Source: Zobellia roscoffensis (GTDB lineage: Bacteria > Bacteroidota > Bacteroidia > Flavobacteriales > Flavobacteriaceae). Taken from it: DNA of 64,000 nucleotides. Under the pieces are notes generated by a model. That model was not told where the DNA came from, ran no database searches, and worked only from the letters and a program-made list of their open reading frames with translations. Shown one piece after another: positions 36,577 through 45,722 of this stretch. The position numbers and the translations under genes were made by a program. Position 1 is the first letter of the stretch; the number at the start of each line of letters is the position of its first letter. Where the stretch lies: the NCBI RefSeq assembly GCF_015330165.1, contig NZ_JADDXT010000002.1:4862024-4926023 (forward strand), given 5' to 3'.

Positions 36577-37953
36577 ATGCACCAAAAAAAAGATGTTTTA
36601 AGCAGAAGAAACTTTATAAAAGGTACTTCTAGTCTAATGGCGTTATCCTCTTTTGGAGCCTATGGTTTTGATTTCGCTTCAAAAGATAAGGTGCTTAGAG
36701 TTGGACTAATAGGAACGGGTTGGTACGGTAAAAGCGACCTTTTTCGCCTCATGCAAGTAGCCAATGTTGAAGTGGTATCCTTATGTGATGTTGATAAACA
36801 ATTACTAACCGAAGCAGGTAATTTAGTCGCATTGAGACAAAAATCTAAAAAAACACCCCGTCTTTACGGCAACTACAAAAAGATGCTTGCTGAAAAAGAT
36901 TTAGATATTGTTTTGGTAGGAAGCCCAGACCATTGGCATGCACTTCAAGGAATAGATGTATTGAAATCTGGAGCTCACCTCTACCTTCAAAAGCCCATAA
37001 GTGTTGATGTAATGGAAGGCGAATCATTAATTGCTGCCGCTAACAAATATGGAAAAGTAGTTCAAGTAGGAACACAGCGAAAAAGCACGCCACACTTGGT
37101 GGAAGCCAAAAAAAACATTGTAGATGCCGGACTATTGGGCAAAATCTCTCATGTTGAAATTTGTTGCTATTATCACATGCGGGCGAATGGCAATCCACCT
37201 ATTGAAACGGTTCCTGATTTTTTCGACTATGATATGTGGACCGGTCCTGCTCCTTTAAGACCTTATGATGGATTGCCCCACAGAAGATGGTGGCGAACTT
37301 TCATGGAGTATGGAAACGGAATTATGGGAGATATGTGTGTTCATATGTTAGATACCGTACGATGGATGTTAGATCTGGGGTGGCCAAAGAAAATCAGCTC
37401 TACCGGTGGCATTTATGTTCAAAAGGATGGAAAATCTAATATTGCCGATACGCAGACCGCCATCTTTGAATTTGATGAACTGGACTGCGTTTGGAACCAT
37501 AGGTCATGGGGAACTCCTGCGGACCCAGAATACCCTTGGTCATTTAAGTTATACGGAGAAAACGGAACCCTTTCTGGCGATGTCAAGAAATATGATTTTA
37601 TACCACATGGCGATGGTAAAAAAATACATGGTGACGTACTTTATGAAAGAGAAAAATTTCCTGAAGACCTTACTGAAAAAGACATTGAATTACATGCTGC
37701 TCCTGCTACCCGAGCTCATATGCTAGATTTCTTAGCGGCTATTGAAAACAAAACACAGCCCATCGCCAATATTCAAGAAGCCCATATTTCTACTGCCAGC
37801 TGTATTCTAGCCAATATGGCCATGGAACTCAATAGACCGTTGGTCTATGACCAAAAACAGTTAATTGTAGTGAATGACCCGGAAGCTACCAAACTTCTTC
37901 AACGTGGTTATAGAGAAGGTTGGGAACATCCCCACCCTAAGATGTTTGAATAG
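36577..37953 (+). CDS. Tat-exported Gfo/Idh/MocA-family oxidoreductase
   Basis: A 458-residue protein with a twin-arginine signal (LSRRNFIKG at about 8-16) and a Rossmann fold starting RVGLIGTGWYGKSDL. Family motifs follow: VGSPDHWHALQGID, LYLQKPISVD (the E/K-K-P signature, here Q-K-P) and VQVGTQRKSTPH. The C-terminal half has MGDMCVHMLDTVRWML. Tat export implies that NAD(P) is bound in the cytoplasm before transport, as in glycosidase-like Gfo/Idh/MocA proteins (GH109 and keto-sugar pathway types). The reaction is unknown. The Glu-to-Gln change ahead of the K-P pair is unusual for the family. Confidence 0.88.
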   Translation: MHQKKDVLSRRNFIKGTSSLMALSSFGAYGFDFASKDKVLRVGLIGTGWYGKSDLFRLMQVANVEVVSLCDVDKQLLTEAGNLVALRQKSKKTPRLYGNYKKMLAEKDLDIVLVGSPDHWHALQGIDVLKSGAHLYLQKPISVDVMEGESLIAAANKYGKVVQVGTQRKSTPHLVEAKKNIVDAGLLGKISHVEICCYYHMRANGNPPIETVPDFFDYDMWTGPAPLRPYDGLPHRRWWRTFMEYGNGIMGDMCVHMLDTVRWMLDLGWPKKISSTGGIYVQKDGKSNIADTQTAIFEFDELDCVWNHRSWGTPADPEYPWSFKLYGENGTLSGDVKKYDFIPHGDGKKIHGDVLYEREKFPEDLTEKDIELHAAPATRAHMLDFLAAIENKTQPIANIQEAHISTASCILANMAMELNRPLVYDQKQLIVVNDPEATKLLQRGYREGWEHPHPKMFE

Positions 37954-38159
37954 TAAAAGACCTCTTAGAAAACCATAAAGTTATATTTATTTCATTTTTT
38001 TTTACAAAAACCACGTTCATAATAAGACATTCTCAAACTACAACCAATACAATCATAATATCCTCATTTCTAAATAATTTTGACGTTCATATTACTCTTG
38101 TAAGAATTTAAATCGACATCTTTGTCGCCAGTAAATAAAAACCATTAGAACTCAACATT

Positions 38160-39272
38160 ATGAAAAAATGTTTGATTACAGGAATTACCGGACAAGATGG
38201 AGCATACTTGGCGGAATTCTTATTAAAAAAAGGATATCAGGTTCACGGACTTAAAAGGAGATCTTCTCTTTTTAATACTGATAGAATTGATCATTTATAT
38301 CAAGACCCTCATGTTGAAGGGAGAAACCTTCATCTTCACTACGGTGATATGACGGATAGTACCAACCTCATTCGCCTTATAAAGCAAATAGAACCAGACG
38401 AAATTTACAACTTGGCGGCAATGAGCCACGTAGCGGTTTCTTTTGAAACTCCAGAATATACTGCTAATGCAGATGGTATTGGTACTTTACGTATTCTAGA
38501 CGCTGTACGTCTTTTAGGTCTTGAGAAAAAAACAAGAATTTATCAGGCTTCAACTTCTGAGCTATACGGTAAGGTACAGGAAGTACCTCAATCGGAAACC
38601 ACTCCGTTTTATCCACGTAGTCCTTATGCGGTCGCTAAAATGTACGCGTATTGGATTACGGTAAACTATCGCGAAGCATACGGAATGTACGCTTGTAACG
38701 GTATACTTTTCAACCATGAATCTCCTATTCGTGGAGAAACTTTTGTAACTCGTAAGATTACAAGAGCTGCATCTAGAATTGCATTAGGTCTTCAAGATAA
38801 AGTTTACTTGGGTAACCTTGATGCAAAAAGAGACTGGGGTCATGCTAAAGATTACGTTAGAATGATGTGGATGATTCTTCAGGCAGATGAGGCTGAGGAT
38901 TGGGTAATTGCAACTGGTAAGACCACTACTGTTCGTGATTTCGTAAAAATGAGTTTCGCTCATGCAGGTATAGAAGTTGAATTTAAAGGTGAAGGTGTTG
39001 ATGAAAAAGGAACTGTAGTTTCTTGTAGTAACCCTGATTATCAAGTAGAAATAGGAACAGAAGTTGTTTCTGTTGATCCAAGGTACTTTAGACCAACTGA
39101 AGTAGATTTACTTATTGGTGATCCAAGCAAAGCAAATAATAAATTAGGATGGATTCCTAAATATGATTTGAAAAACTTGGTTGAAGATATGATGCAAAGC
39201 GATTTAAAATTGATGAAGAAAGACACCTACCTAAAAGATGGTGGCTATCGTATCATGAACTATTTTGAATAG
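38160..39272 (+). CDS. gmd: GDP-mannose 4,6-dehydratase
   Basis: A 370-residue short-chain dehydrogenase/reductase of normal length for Gmd. It begins with the nucleotide loop LITGITGQDGAYLAEFL and carries the KRRSSLFNT region that binds NADP, the catalytic S-T-E of ASTSELYGKV, and the Y-x-x-x-K of SPYAVAKMYAYW, then FNHESPIRGETFVTRKI, all diagnostic. It converts GDP-D-mannose to GDP-4-keto-6-deoxy-D-mannose, the first step to GDP-L-fucose. The next gene (fcl) starts one base after its stop, so the two are translated together. A possible promoter (CATCTTTG at 38117-38124) lies 36 bp upstream of the start. Confidence 0.96.
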   Translation: MKKCLITGITGQDGAYLAEFLLKKGYQVHGLKRRSSLFNTDRIDHLYQDPHVEGRNLHLHYGDMTDSTNLIRLIKQIEPDEIYNLAAMSHVAVSFETPEYTANADGIGTLRILDAVRLLGLEKKTRIYQASTSELYGKVQEVPQSETTPFYPRSPYAVAKMYAYWITVNYREAYGMYACNGILFNHESPIRGETFVTRKITRAASRIALGLQDKVYLGNLDAKRDWGHAKDYVRMMWMILQADEAEDWVIATGKTTTVRDFVKMSFAHAGIEVEFKGEGVDEKGTVVSCSNPDYQVEIGTEVVSVDPRYFRPTEVDLLIGDPSKANNKLGWIPKYDLKNLVEDMMQSDLKLMKKDTYLKDGGYRIMNYFE

Positions 39273-39273
39273 C

Positions 39274-40359
39274 ATGAACAAGGACGCGAAAATTTATATT
39301 GCAGGCCACAGAGGACTTGTTGGTAGCGCCATTCTAAAAAAGTTAAAAGCAGATGGGTTTTCAAATTTTGTTTTAAAAACCCATTCTGAACTTGATTTGA
39401 CTGATGCTAACGCAGTCGCTTCATTCTTTGCTGAAGAAAAACCGGAATATGTTTTTCTTGCTGCAGCAAAAGTGGGCGGTATTGTAGCCAATAATACCTA
39501 CAGGGCAGATTTCATTTATGCAAACCTTATGATCCAAAACAACGTTGTTCATCATAGTTATGCGAACAATGTAAAAAAGCTTTTGTTTTTAGGTAGCACA
39601 TGTATTTACCCAAAAGAGTGTCCGCAACCCATGAAAGAAGATTATCTTCTTACGGATACTTTAGAATATACAAACGAGCCTTATGCCATTGCAAAGATTG
39701 CCGGTATTAAATTATGTGAAAGCTATAATTTACAGTACGGAACAAATTTTATTTCCGTAATGCCAACAAACCTTTATGGTCCTAATGATAATTTTGATTT
39801 AGAGAAGTCACATGTACTGCCTGCTCTAATTAGAAAAATGCATTTAGGTAGAGCATTGGAAGCTCAAGATTGGGATAATGTCCGTAAAGATTTGAACGAA
39901 CGCCCAATTGAAGGAGTTGATGGAAACTCCAGTGAATCTGACATCTATACGATTCTTGAAAAATACGGTGTTAAAAAGACAGGTGAACAGATGAGTGTAG
40001 AGATTTGGGGCAGCGGAAAACCAATGCGTGAATTTCTTTGGTCAGAAGACATGGCGGATGCATGTATTTTCATCATGAAAAGCAGAAATTTTGAAGATAC
40101 GTACGCTTCCGGAGAGAAAGAAATTAGAAATACCCATATCAACATTGGTACCGGTATAGATCTTTCTATTCGAGAACTAGCTGAGTCGATTAAAGACATG
40201 GTCGGTTTTGGAGGTTCTTTAAATTTCAACGCTGATAAACCAGATGGAACGATGAAGAAATTGACGGATGTCTCTAAACTTCACGGGCTAGGATGGAAAC
40301 ATAGTATAGACCTTCAAGAAGGTATTGAGAAAATGTATAGCTGGTATCGTTCAGAATAG
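39274..40359 (+). CDS. fcl: GDP-L-fucose synthase (epimerase/reductase)
   Basis: About 361 residues. It converts the Gmd product to GDP-L-fucose by 3,5-epimerisation and NADPH reduction. Motifs are IAGHRGLVGSAI at the N-terminus, AAAKVGGIVANN, GSTCIYPKECPQP and the catalytic Y-x-x-x-K of PYAIAKIAG. An insertion of about 35 residues (RKDLNERPIEGVDG...) before EIWGSGKPMREFLW makes it longer than the E. coli enzyme, as in many Bacteroidota. The open frame continues to a TTG at 39265, but the ATG at 39274, one base after the gmd stop, is the probable start. A strong terminator follows. No glycosyltransferases are in the window. Confidence 0.95.
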   Translation: MNKDAKIYIAGHRGLVGSAILKKLKADGFSNFVLKTHSELDLTDANAVASFFAEEKPEYVFLAAAKVGGIVANNTYRADFIYANLMIQNNVVHHSYANNVKKLLFLGSTCIYPKECPQPMKEDYLLTDTLEYTNEPYAIAKIAGIKLCESYNLQYGTNFISVMPTNLYGPNDNFDLEKSHVLPALIRKMHLGRALEAQDWDNVRKDLNERPIEGVDGNSSESDIYTILEKYGVKKTGEQMSVEIWGSGKPMREFLWSEDMADACIFIMKSRNFEDTYASGEKEIRNTHINIGTGIDLSIRELAESIKDMVGFGGSLNFNADKPDGTMKKLTDVSKLHGLGWKHSIDLQEGIEKMYSWYRSE

Positions 40360-40382
40360 ATACTGAAAGGCATACTTATATT

Positions 40383-40417
40383 AGAATCCCGCTAAACTAC
40401 TTGTTTAGCGGGATTCT
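40383..40417. terminator. Bidirectional terminator between fcl and the convergent dehydrogenase gene
   Basis: A perfect 15-bp stem (AGAATCCCGCTAAAC at 40383-40397 with GTTTAGCGGGATTCT at 40403-40417) with a 5-base loop sits between two converging genes, 23 bp past the fcl stop. T-rich sequence follows on the plus strand (TTTATTG). The minus strand continues AATATAAG, so it is stronger for the plus direction. Confidence 0.8.
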
Positions 40418-40446
40418 TTATTGAAAAAAGGACAGGTTGTAAATTT

Positions 40447-41598
40447 TTAAACCAAACCTGTATCTTTCCAGCTTTTGGAATTAGCCGAATTAATGACCGC
40501 TTCACAAACTTTTTGGGTCATCAATGCATTTTCAAAAGAAGGTTGGCATGGCTCTCCTGTTTCCAAACTTTTTAAGAAATCTGCTACCTGATGTACAAAT
40601 GAATGTTCATAGCCAATAGATGTACCCGGTATCCACCATTTATCCATGTAGGGCTGATCACTATCTGTAATCAGGATTCTTTTCCAACCTCTTACAATTG
40701 CATCATCTGCATGGTCATACATTTCAAGATAGTTCATATCATGCAAATCCCACCTCAGCGAAGCATGTTCTCCGTTTATCTCCAGCGTATTCAAAGCTTT
40801 ATGACCCCGTGCGTATCGTGTTGCTTCAAAAAGTCCCAAAGCCCCGTTCTCAAAATGACAATGAAAAATACAAGCGTCATCTATAGTCACTTTTTGAACT
40901 TCCCCAGTTCCTTGGTGTACACGTTCCTTGATAAAAGTCTCAGTAACTGCAGATACATCTTTTATTGCACCATTCAACCACATGGCACTATCAATACAGT
41001 GTGCCAAAAGATCTCCCGTTACCCCAGAGCCTGCTGCTTCGGCATCCAAACGCCATAAAGCTTCACCACCTTGTGGCAGCTCAGGGTTAATCGTCCAATC
41101 TTGTAGAAAATTAGCTCTGTAATGGAATATCTTACCCAACTTACCCGAATCTACAATTTGCTTGATTAGCGTTACAGCCGGAATACGACGGTAATTATAA
41201 AATACGGTGTTGGCAACACCTGCTTTTTTAATAGCATCCACCATAGGTTGCGCTTCTGCTACAGAGCGCGCCAATGGTTTTTCACAGAGCACCATTTTAC
41301 CTGCTTCTGCAGCCGCAATTGCAATATTTGCATGCATATGGTTGGGTGTGCAGATATCAACAGCATCTATATCATCTCTGGCAATTACCGCTTTCCAATC
41401 GGTTTCATAAGATTCAAAACCCCATTGTTCAGCAAAAGCTTTCACCTTTTCCTCTGTCCTGGCACACACCGTTTTTAAGACCGGCCGATATTCTAGTTCA
41501 GGAAAAAAATCACCACTACGCTTGTAGCCATTTGTGTGCGTCCTCGCCATTAAACCAGTTCCTATCAATCCTATACGGAGTTCTTTCTTTTGTGCCAT
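40447..41598 (-). CDS. Gfo/Idh/MocA-family NAD(P)-dependent sugar dehydrogenase
   Basis: A 383-residue cytoplasmic dehydrogenase. The Rossmann fold opens with RIGLIGTGLMARTHTNGYK, followed by DAVDICTPNHMHANIAIAAAEAGKMVLCEKPLA, which contains the family signature E-K-P. The substrate-domain region GVTGDLLAHCIDSAMWL contains the catalytic Asp/His pair. It resembles myo-inositol- and keto-sugar-acting members and lacks the Tat signal of the homologue at 36577. It is the last of seven genes in this operon, 39 bp after the TIM-barrel isomerase, and likely performs a redox step on the isomerised sugar. The substrate is unknown. Confidence 0.88.
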   Translation of the reverse strand: MAQKKELRIGLIGTGLMARTHTNGYKRSGDFFPELEYRPVLKTVCARTEEKVKAFAEQWGFESYETDWKAVIARDDIDAVDICTPNHMHANIAIAAAEAGKMVLCEKPLARSVAEAQPMVDAIKKAGVANTVFYNYRRIPAVTLIKQIVDSGKLGKIFHYRANFLQDWTINPELPQGGEALWRLDAEAAGSGVTGDLLAHCIDSAMWLNGAIKDVSAVTETFIKERVHQGTGEVQKVTIDDACIFHCHFENGALGLFEATRYARGHKALNTLEINGEHASLRWDLHDMNYLEMYDHADDAIVRGWKRILITDSDQPYMDKWWIPGTSIGYEHSFVHQVADFLKSLETGEPCQPSFENALMTQKVCEAVINSANSKSWKDTGLV

Positions 41599-41637
41599 TG
41601 TACTATAATTTTAAGTTTAAAAAATGTTCATATTCGT

Positions 41638-42486
41638 TTATATCAAAGGCCTCAAAACCTCTTCTATGTAAATACCATCTTTTAAAGTAATTCCGTCTGG
41701 ATCAGTAATTGCGGCATCACATTCGTCCTCAACAATAATCCATCCTTCAAAATCAGTTTCCTTTAAATAAGATGTTATTCCTTTAAAATCGATAATTCCA
41801 TCGCCCATTGCAGCCCATTTACCATTGTCGTACATATCTTTATAATGCACGCAGTTCACCAATTCCCGGTACTGTTTTATAATAGGTAATGGGTCCATAC
41901 CGCCCTTGGCCATATGCCCAACATCCGGCGTGTATTTTATTACATTACTATCCAGACCGTTCAACAGAATTTTATAGTCCTCCTCGGTTCTGTATATAGA
42001 ACCCATGGGAGAGTTAGGGTGATATGAGCATATCACTCCTTCACCTGCGGCCCTTGTGGCAATTTCATTTACACAGGTCAATAGATTCTGTTGCCTTTCC
42101 TTTAAATGTTCACGATCTTGTCCTGGCATTTGCACCAGCAATAATATTGCTTCAGGAAAATGTTTCATAAACTCGATCCATTGATTGGCATTTCTTTTTT
42201 CAGCATCAGTTTCCTTTGGATTTCTCCAATCTTCGACATGACACAGGACGGACAATTCAATATTATTTTTATCCAAAGTCTCCTTGAAAACTTTGGGATC
42301 TGTAAACCCGTTCATAAAACCAGTATCAGGCTCAATGCCTTTAAATCCTGCTTTCGAGGTTACTTCTATTATATGATCTAATTTGTTTTTATATTTTTCA
42401 CCGGACATTGCCCAAGTATAGGTTTCGCAACCAATTTTTATTTTTGACATCGTTGTTTTATTTTTAATTAGAATTGGATTTGCCAT
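41638..42486 (-). CDS. Sugar phosphate isomerase/epimerase-type TIM-barrel protein (hydroxypyruvate-isomerase-like)
   Basis: A 282-residue cytoplasmic protein of the xylose-isomerase-like superfamily. It starts the fold at IKIGCETYTWAMSGEKY and has GFKGIEPDTGF, CSYHPNSPMGS, TPDVGHMAKGG, CVHYKDMY and GWIIVEDECDAA, the sequence of Glu, His, Asp, His and Glu positions that hold the metal. The ATG at 42450 (MSKIKIG) starts right at the fold and is the alternative to 42486, which adds 12 residues. It lies 49 bp after the hydrolase gene (85 bp if the inner start is used). It shares an operon with a second, longer TIM-barrel isomerase. Confidence 0.86.
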   Translation of the reverse strand: MANPILIKNKTTMSKIKIGCETYTWAMSGEKYKNKLDHIIEVTSKAGFKGIEPDTGFMNGFTDPKVFKETLDKNNIELSVLCHVEDWRNPKETDAEKRNANQWIEFMKHFPEAILLLVQMPGQDREHLKERQQNLLTCVNEIATRAAGEGVICSYHPNSPMGSIYRTEEDYKILLNGLDSNVIKYTPDVGHMAKGGMDPLPIIKQYRELVNCVHYKDMYDNGKWAAMGDGIIDFKGITSYLKETDFEGWIIVEDECDAAITDPDGITLKDGIYIEEVLRPLI

Positions 42487-42535
42487 TTGCTTCCAAATTG
42501 AGAAAGATTACCTCTTCAATGGAAAATGGTCTTTT

Positions 42536-43348
42536 TCAATAGTTCGCTTTTAACCAATTCAATACTCTTGGATTGAAATCATCTAATTTTTCCCAATGGA
42601 AAGCATGACCGGCATTATCGTACAAATGCAGCTCACTATTAGAAATTCCATCGGATACTTGCCGTACCATCCATTCTGGAACGAACATATCCTGCTTACC
42701 TCCTATTACAAGTGTTGGTGATTTTATTTGCTGCAACTGCGCTACCACATTGTGATTAATACAAGCTTCAGCTTGAGCCTCCAGACCATGTAAAGGTTGC
42801 TGAATAGCTTCCAACGACGCTCCTGTCTGTCCCTCTAATAACCCTGCATATTCGGCATCATCATCAAATGTAGGTTTATCAAAAATGAGCAATTGCATAA
42901 AATGTGCAAACTGCTCCGGTCTTAAATGTGCTTTAATATGCGTAATGTGTCTGAAAATAGCCTCTCCCTTTCTATCGCAACTTGCCCAAGGACACATGGC
43001 TACCATTGCCGAAACCTTTTCCGGATACCTAATGGCCATTTGCAAAGCAATTGCACCTCCCATAGAAACACCGACTACCGCTGCATTTGATATATGTAAT
43101 GTATCTAACAATGCTGCACTATCATCGGCCATCTGAGCGGTTGTATAAGGACCTTCCGGTTTGTCCGATAAACCAACTCCTCGGTTATCAAAAAGTATGC
43201 AGTAATATTCTTTTTCCCAATACGAAACGTGTTTTTCCCATACTGCACTAGCAGCGGTAATTCCCATTATTAACAAGAGAGGTTTTCCATCAACTGGACC
43301 TCTAGTTTCGTAGTATACTTGTATTCCGTTAACTGTAACAAATGACAT
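42536..43348 (-). CDS. Alpha/beta-fold hydrolase (enol-lactonase/esterase-like)
   Basis: A 270-residue cytoplasmic hydrolase with the nucleophile elbow G-V-S95-M-G-G, the oxyanion-side strand LLLIMGITAASAVW, DNRGVGLSDKP, and the catalytic His in NAGHAFHWEKL near the C-terminus. The overall pattern resembles 3-oxoadipate enol-lactonases and related hydrolases. In an operon of sugar oxidoreductases and isomerases, hydrolysis of a sugar lactone or an ester is the obvious guess, but it is only inference. The gap to the upstream isomerase is 23 bp. Confidence 0.86.
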   Translation of the reverse strand: MSFVTVNGIQVYYETRGPVDGKPLLLIMGITAASAVWEKHVSYWEKEYYCILFDNRGVGLSDKPEGPYTTAQMADDSAALLDTLHISNAAVVGVSMGGAIALQMAIRYPEKVSAMVAMCPWASCDRKGEAIFRHITHIKAHLRPEQFAHFMQLLIFDKPTFDDDAEYAGLLEGQTGASLEAIQQPLHGLEAQAEACINHNVVAQLQQIKSPTLVIGGKQDMFVPEWMVRQVSDGISNSELHLYDNAGHAFHWEKLDDFNPRVLNWLKANY

Positions 43349-43371
43349 AGTCTTCTCTTTTTATTTGTTAG

Positions 43372-44400
43372 TTAACTCCATCCATGTAATGTACGCACCT
43401 CAATAAGGGTTGCTAAAATATCGTTCCAAGTCTGTTGTTTTAACATCACATCATTGTCAAACATGCACCCATCCCAACAAATATGTTTAAAGGCTTTGGT
43501 CAACTCTCCATTTCCATCACGCAACCAATAGCCTGCGTCCTTCGCAACATCTAATTTACCGTTTGGATCCGTAGCCAAGCAATGGCGTCCGGTCTTATCA
43601 TGAGATCCCGTTCCGTGTACCGTTCCATCATTTTGAGCAACGTGGAAATCTATAGTCCATGGTCGTAAAGCGTCGGTAACTGTTTTGAGACCGGCTTCCA
43701 AAGTTTTACGATCTGACCAATCAAAATTTTCAGGTAAAATTCTATGTTCAGGCGCGTTATACCCTAATAAATACAATAAGGTGTGGGACATATCTGCCTG
43801 AAAACCAATATTAGATCTGTCTACAGCTTCCAAAGTTTCTACCATGGCTTTCCAACTATGCATTCCCGCCCAGCAAATCTCACCTTCCGCAGCTAATTTT
43901 TCGTCATAGTCAGCAGCTACATCGCATGCTTCCTGAAATGTTTTGGCAATTATTTTGGTACTATTTACAGGGTCTTTGTACCAAGCATCCGGCCCTGAAG
44001 CAGAATCAATTCTAATAACCCCGTATTGCCGTACGCCATGTTCCCTAAATATTTTACCAAAATGACATGCACGTTGTACCATTGCCACAAAAGTCTTTCG
44101 GTCTTCATCCGAGCCTAATGTTGGACCTCCCCAGATAGGAGCTACCATTGTTCCTATATTTAAATTATAACCGGCAACCTTATCGGCCAATCTTTTTATG
44201 TCATCATCAGAACTATGAATATCAACATGTGGATCAAATAACCCAATATCTATTCCGTCAAACTTAACGCCATTTACCTCTGCGTCAGCAGTCATTTTAA
44301 GCATCTGATCAAATGAAATAGGTGGCTCTGAATCTGGTCCTTTACCAACAATACCAGGCCAAGAGGCATTGTGGAGTTTTGGAAAAGTGTTGTCTTTCAT
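43372..44400 (-). CDS. Second sugar isomerase/epimerase-type TIM-barrel protein
   Basis: A 342-residue cytoplasmic protein of the xylose-isomerase-like superfamily, longer than the 282-residue paralogue in the operon. It carries DGIDIGLFDPHVDIHSSDDDIKRLADKV, the strand GTMVAPIWGGPTLGSDEDR, CWAGMHSWKAMVETL, FQADMSHTLLYLLGYN, and TIDFHVAQNDGTVHGTGSHDKTGRHC. The last gives His ligands close to the end of the barrel. The reaction is not known. Two isomerase-type proteins in one operon suggest two successive isomerisation steps, or one isomerase and one lyase. Confidence 0.83.
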   Translation of the reverse strand: MKDNTFPKLHNASWPGIVGKGPDSEPPISFDQMLKMTADAEVNGVKFDGIDIGLFDPHVDIHSSDDDIKRLADKVAGYNLNIGTMVAPIWGGPTLGSDEDRKTFVAMVQRACHFGKIFREHGVRQYGVIRIDSASGPDAWYKDPVNSTKIIAKTFQEACDVAADYDEKLAAEGEICWAGMHSWKAMVETLEAVDRSNIGFQADMSHTLLYLLGYNAPEHRILPENFDWSDRKTLEAGLKTVTDALRPWTIDFHVAQNDGTVHGTGSHDKTGRHCLATDPNGKLDVAKDAGYWLRDGNGELTKAFKHICWDGCMFDNDVMLKQQTWNDILATLIEVRTLHGWS

Positions 44401-44493
44401 ACTTCTGTACTTTTAAATTAAACGTATCTGTTTTCTAAATTTAGTGCATCTTTATAAACGTAAAAAATACACTTGCTCTAAAATACGGTTTAT

Positions 44494-45705
44494 TTATAAT
44501 TTAAGGTCAGGATTTTTAGGTCCAAAGTGTTTTAGCATTACAATAGGGTCCGTTTTACTATGATTTACGATAGTAACACCTTCTTTTGCAGCTTTTTCGG
44601 ATACGAAATATTCGTCATGAGTTAATTGTCCATATCTTATAAGTGATGGAGTTTCAATATCCCAAACGCCCATTTTACCATGCCCTTGCATCATAATCAT
44701 TCCGTAGCATGCACTATCTTTTATAGTTACTGTCTGGCCTGGCAACACGGTTAATTCTTTGGCACTGAACGCATCCGAACGATAACAGATCCATTTATCA
44801 ACATACCCTTCAGCTTCCATATCTTCTAGTGGTTTTACGGGAATAGGTCTCATAAAACGGGTTTCTAGCATATTTGGATCCGTATTCAATTCCCAGTCTA
44901 TTACCTCCATCAATTGGTCAAAATCTCCCATTCGGTCTTCTGGTGTTCCGTTCCACAACAGTTCCTCAGGAATAATAGCTTCGTTTACCAAAGACTGGTA
45001 CATTGCAAATACATCAGATGCCTTTTGTGGCTCGTAGGTACACATACTGCCTGGCGCATGAAGCATTCCTGGTGGTACATCCCAACCCGTTCCCGGTTCC
45101 AATCTAAAAGCCGAGGAAAAATTGGTTATCTTATTATCGCCTTTTGTAAAATTCTTTAGGCATTCTTTAATCTCTTCTTTAGTTGTACCCGGAGTTATCC
45201 CGAAAAACGTATAAGGGAAATCACCACCATGGTTATTTACTTGAGGTGGAAAATAATAGGCTTCCGGCTTTCCTTTTTGACCAATTTTAGCGGCATGCTC
45301 GTCATTATGATGAATGTGATGTGGCAAGGGCCCCATGTTATCAAAAAACTTGGAATACATAGGCCAGCTTTGGTATTCATCCCATAGACGGTCTCCAATA
45401 ACCTCACCCTTTAATTCGTCAATAACATCTTTTAAAAGAATCTGGACTTCTTTACCATCTTCTTCAAAAACTACTGGACTTAAACCTTCGTTTTCTCCGG
45501 TTAATGGCCCGTTTTCTGCAGGTGTGGTTGAAGAAAACCAACGTTCATCTATACCTCCACGCTCTCCCCCTAGCACATAATAATCATCTGGGTGTAATTT
45601 TATTCTTCTACCCGGAACACAAAAAGAACGCGGTACCCATGTTGGTGCCAAACGTAAAATTCCTTGTCCTTGTTCCAAAGCCTTTTTAGCCGATGAATTT
45701 GCCAT
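44494..45705 (-). CDS. Phosphomannose-isomerase-like cupin protein
   Basis: A 403-residue cytoplasmic protein. The metal-binding cupin motif is PLPHHIHHNDEHAAKIGQKGKPEAYYFPP, which is the type I mannose-6-phosphate isomerase region (H, Q/E, H ligands), and a second half RLEPGTGWDVPPGMLHAPGSMC gives the fourth ligand. A C-terminal jelly-roll region (TVLPGQTVTIKDSACYGMIMMQGHGKMG) follows. The overall length matches class I PMI relatives. In this operon it may isomerise an aldose/ketose rather than mannose 6-phosphate. The gap to the DUF4432 gene upstream is 17 bp and to the isomerase downstream 93 bp. Confidence 0.75.
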   Translation of the reverse strand: MANSSAKKALEQGQGILRLAPTWVPRSFCVPGRRIKLHPDDYYVLGGERGGIDERWFSSTTPAENGPLTGENEGLSPVVFEEDGKEVQILLKDVIDELKGEVIGDRLWDEYQSWPMYSKFFDNMGPLPHHIHHNDEHAAKIGQKGKPEAYYFPPQVNNHGGDFPYTFFGITPGTTKEEIKECLKNFTKGDNKITNFSSAFRLEPGTGWDVPPGMLHAPGSMCTYEPQKASDVFAMYQSLVNEAIIPEELLWNGTPEDRMGDFDQLMEVIDWELNTDPNMLETRFMRPIPVKPLEDMEAEGYVDKWICYRSDAFSAKELTVLPGQTVTIKDSACYGMIMMQGHGKMGVWDIETPSLIRYGQLTHDEYFVSEKAAKEGVTIVNHSKTDPIVMLKHFGPKNPDLKL

Positions 45706-45722
45706 AGTATTCTATATTTATT

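Noticed and set aside
40603..41058. 151-codon open frame antisense to the Gfo/Idh/MocA gene
   Set aside because: No motif and full overlap with a well-supported dehydrogenase gene.
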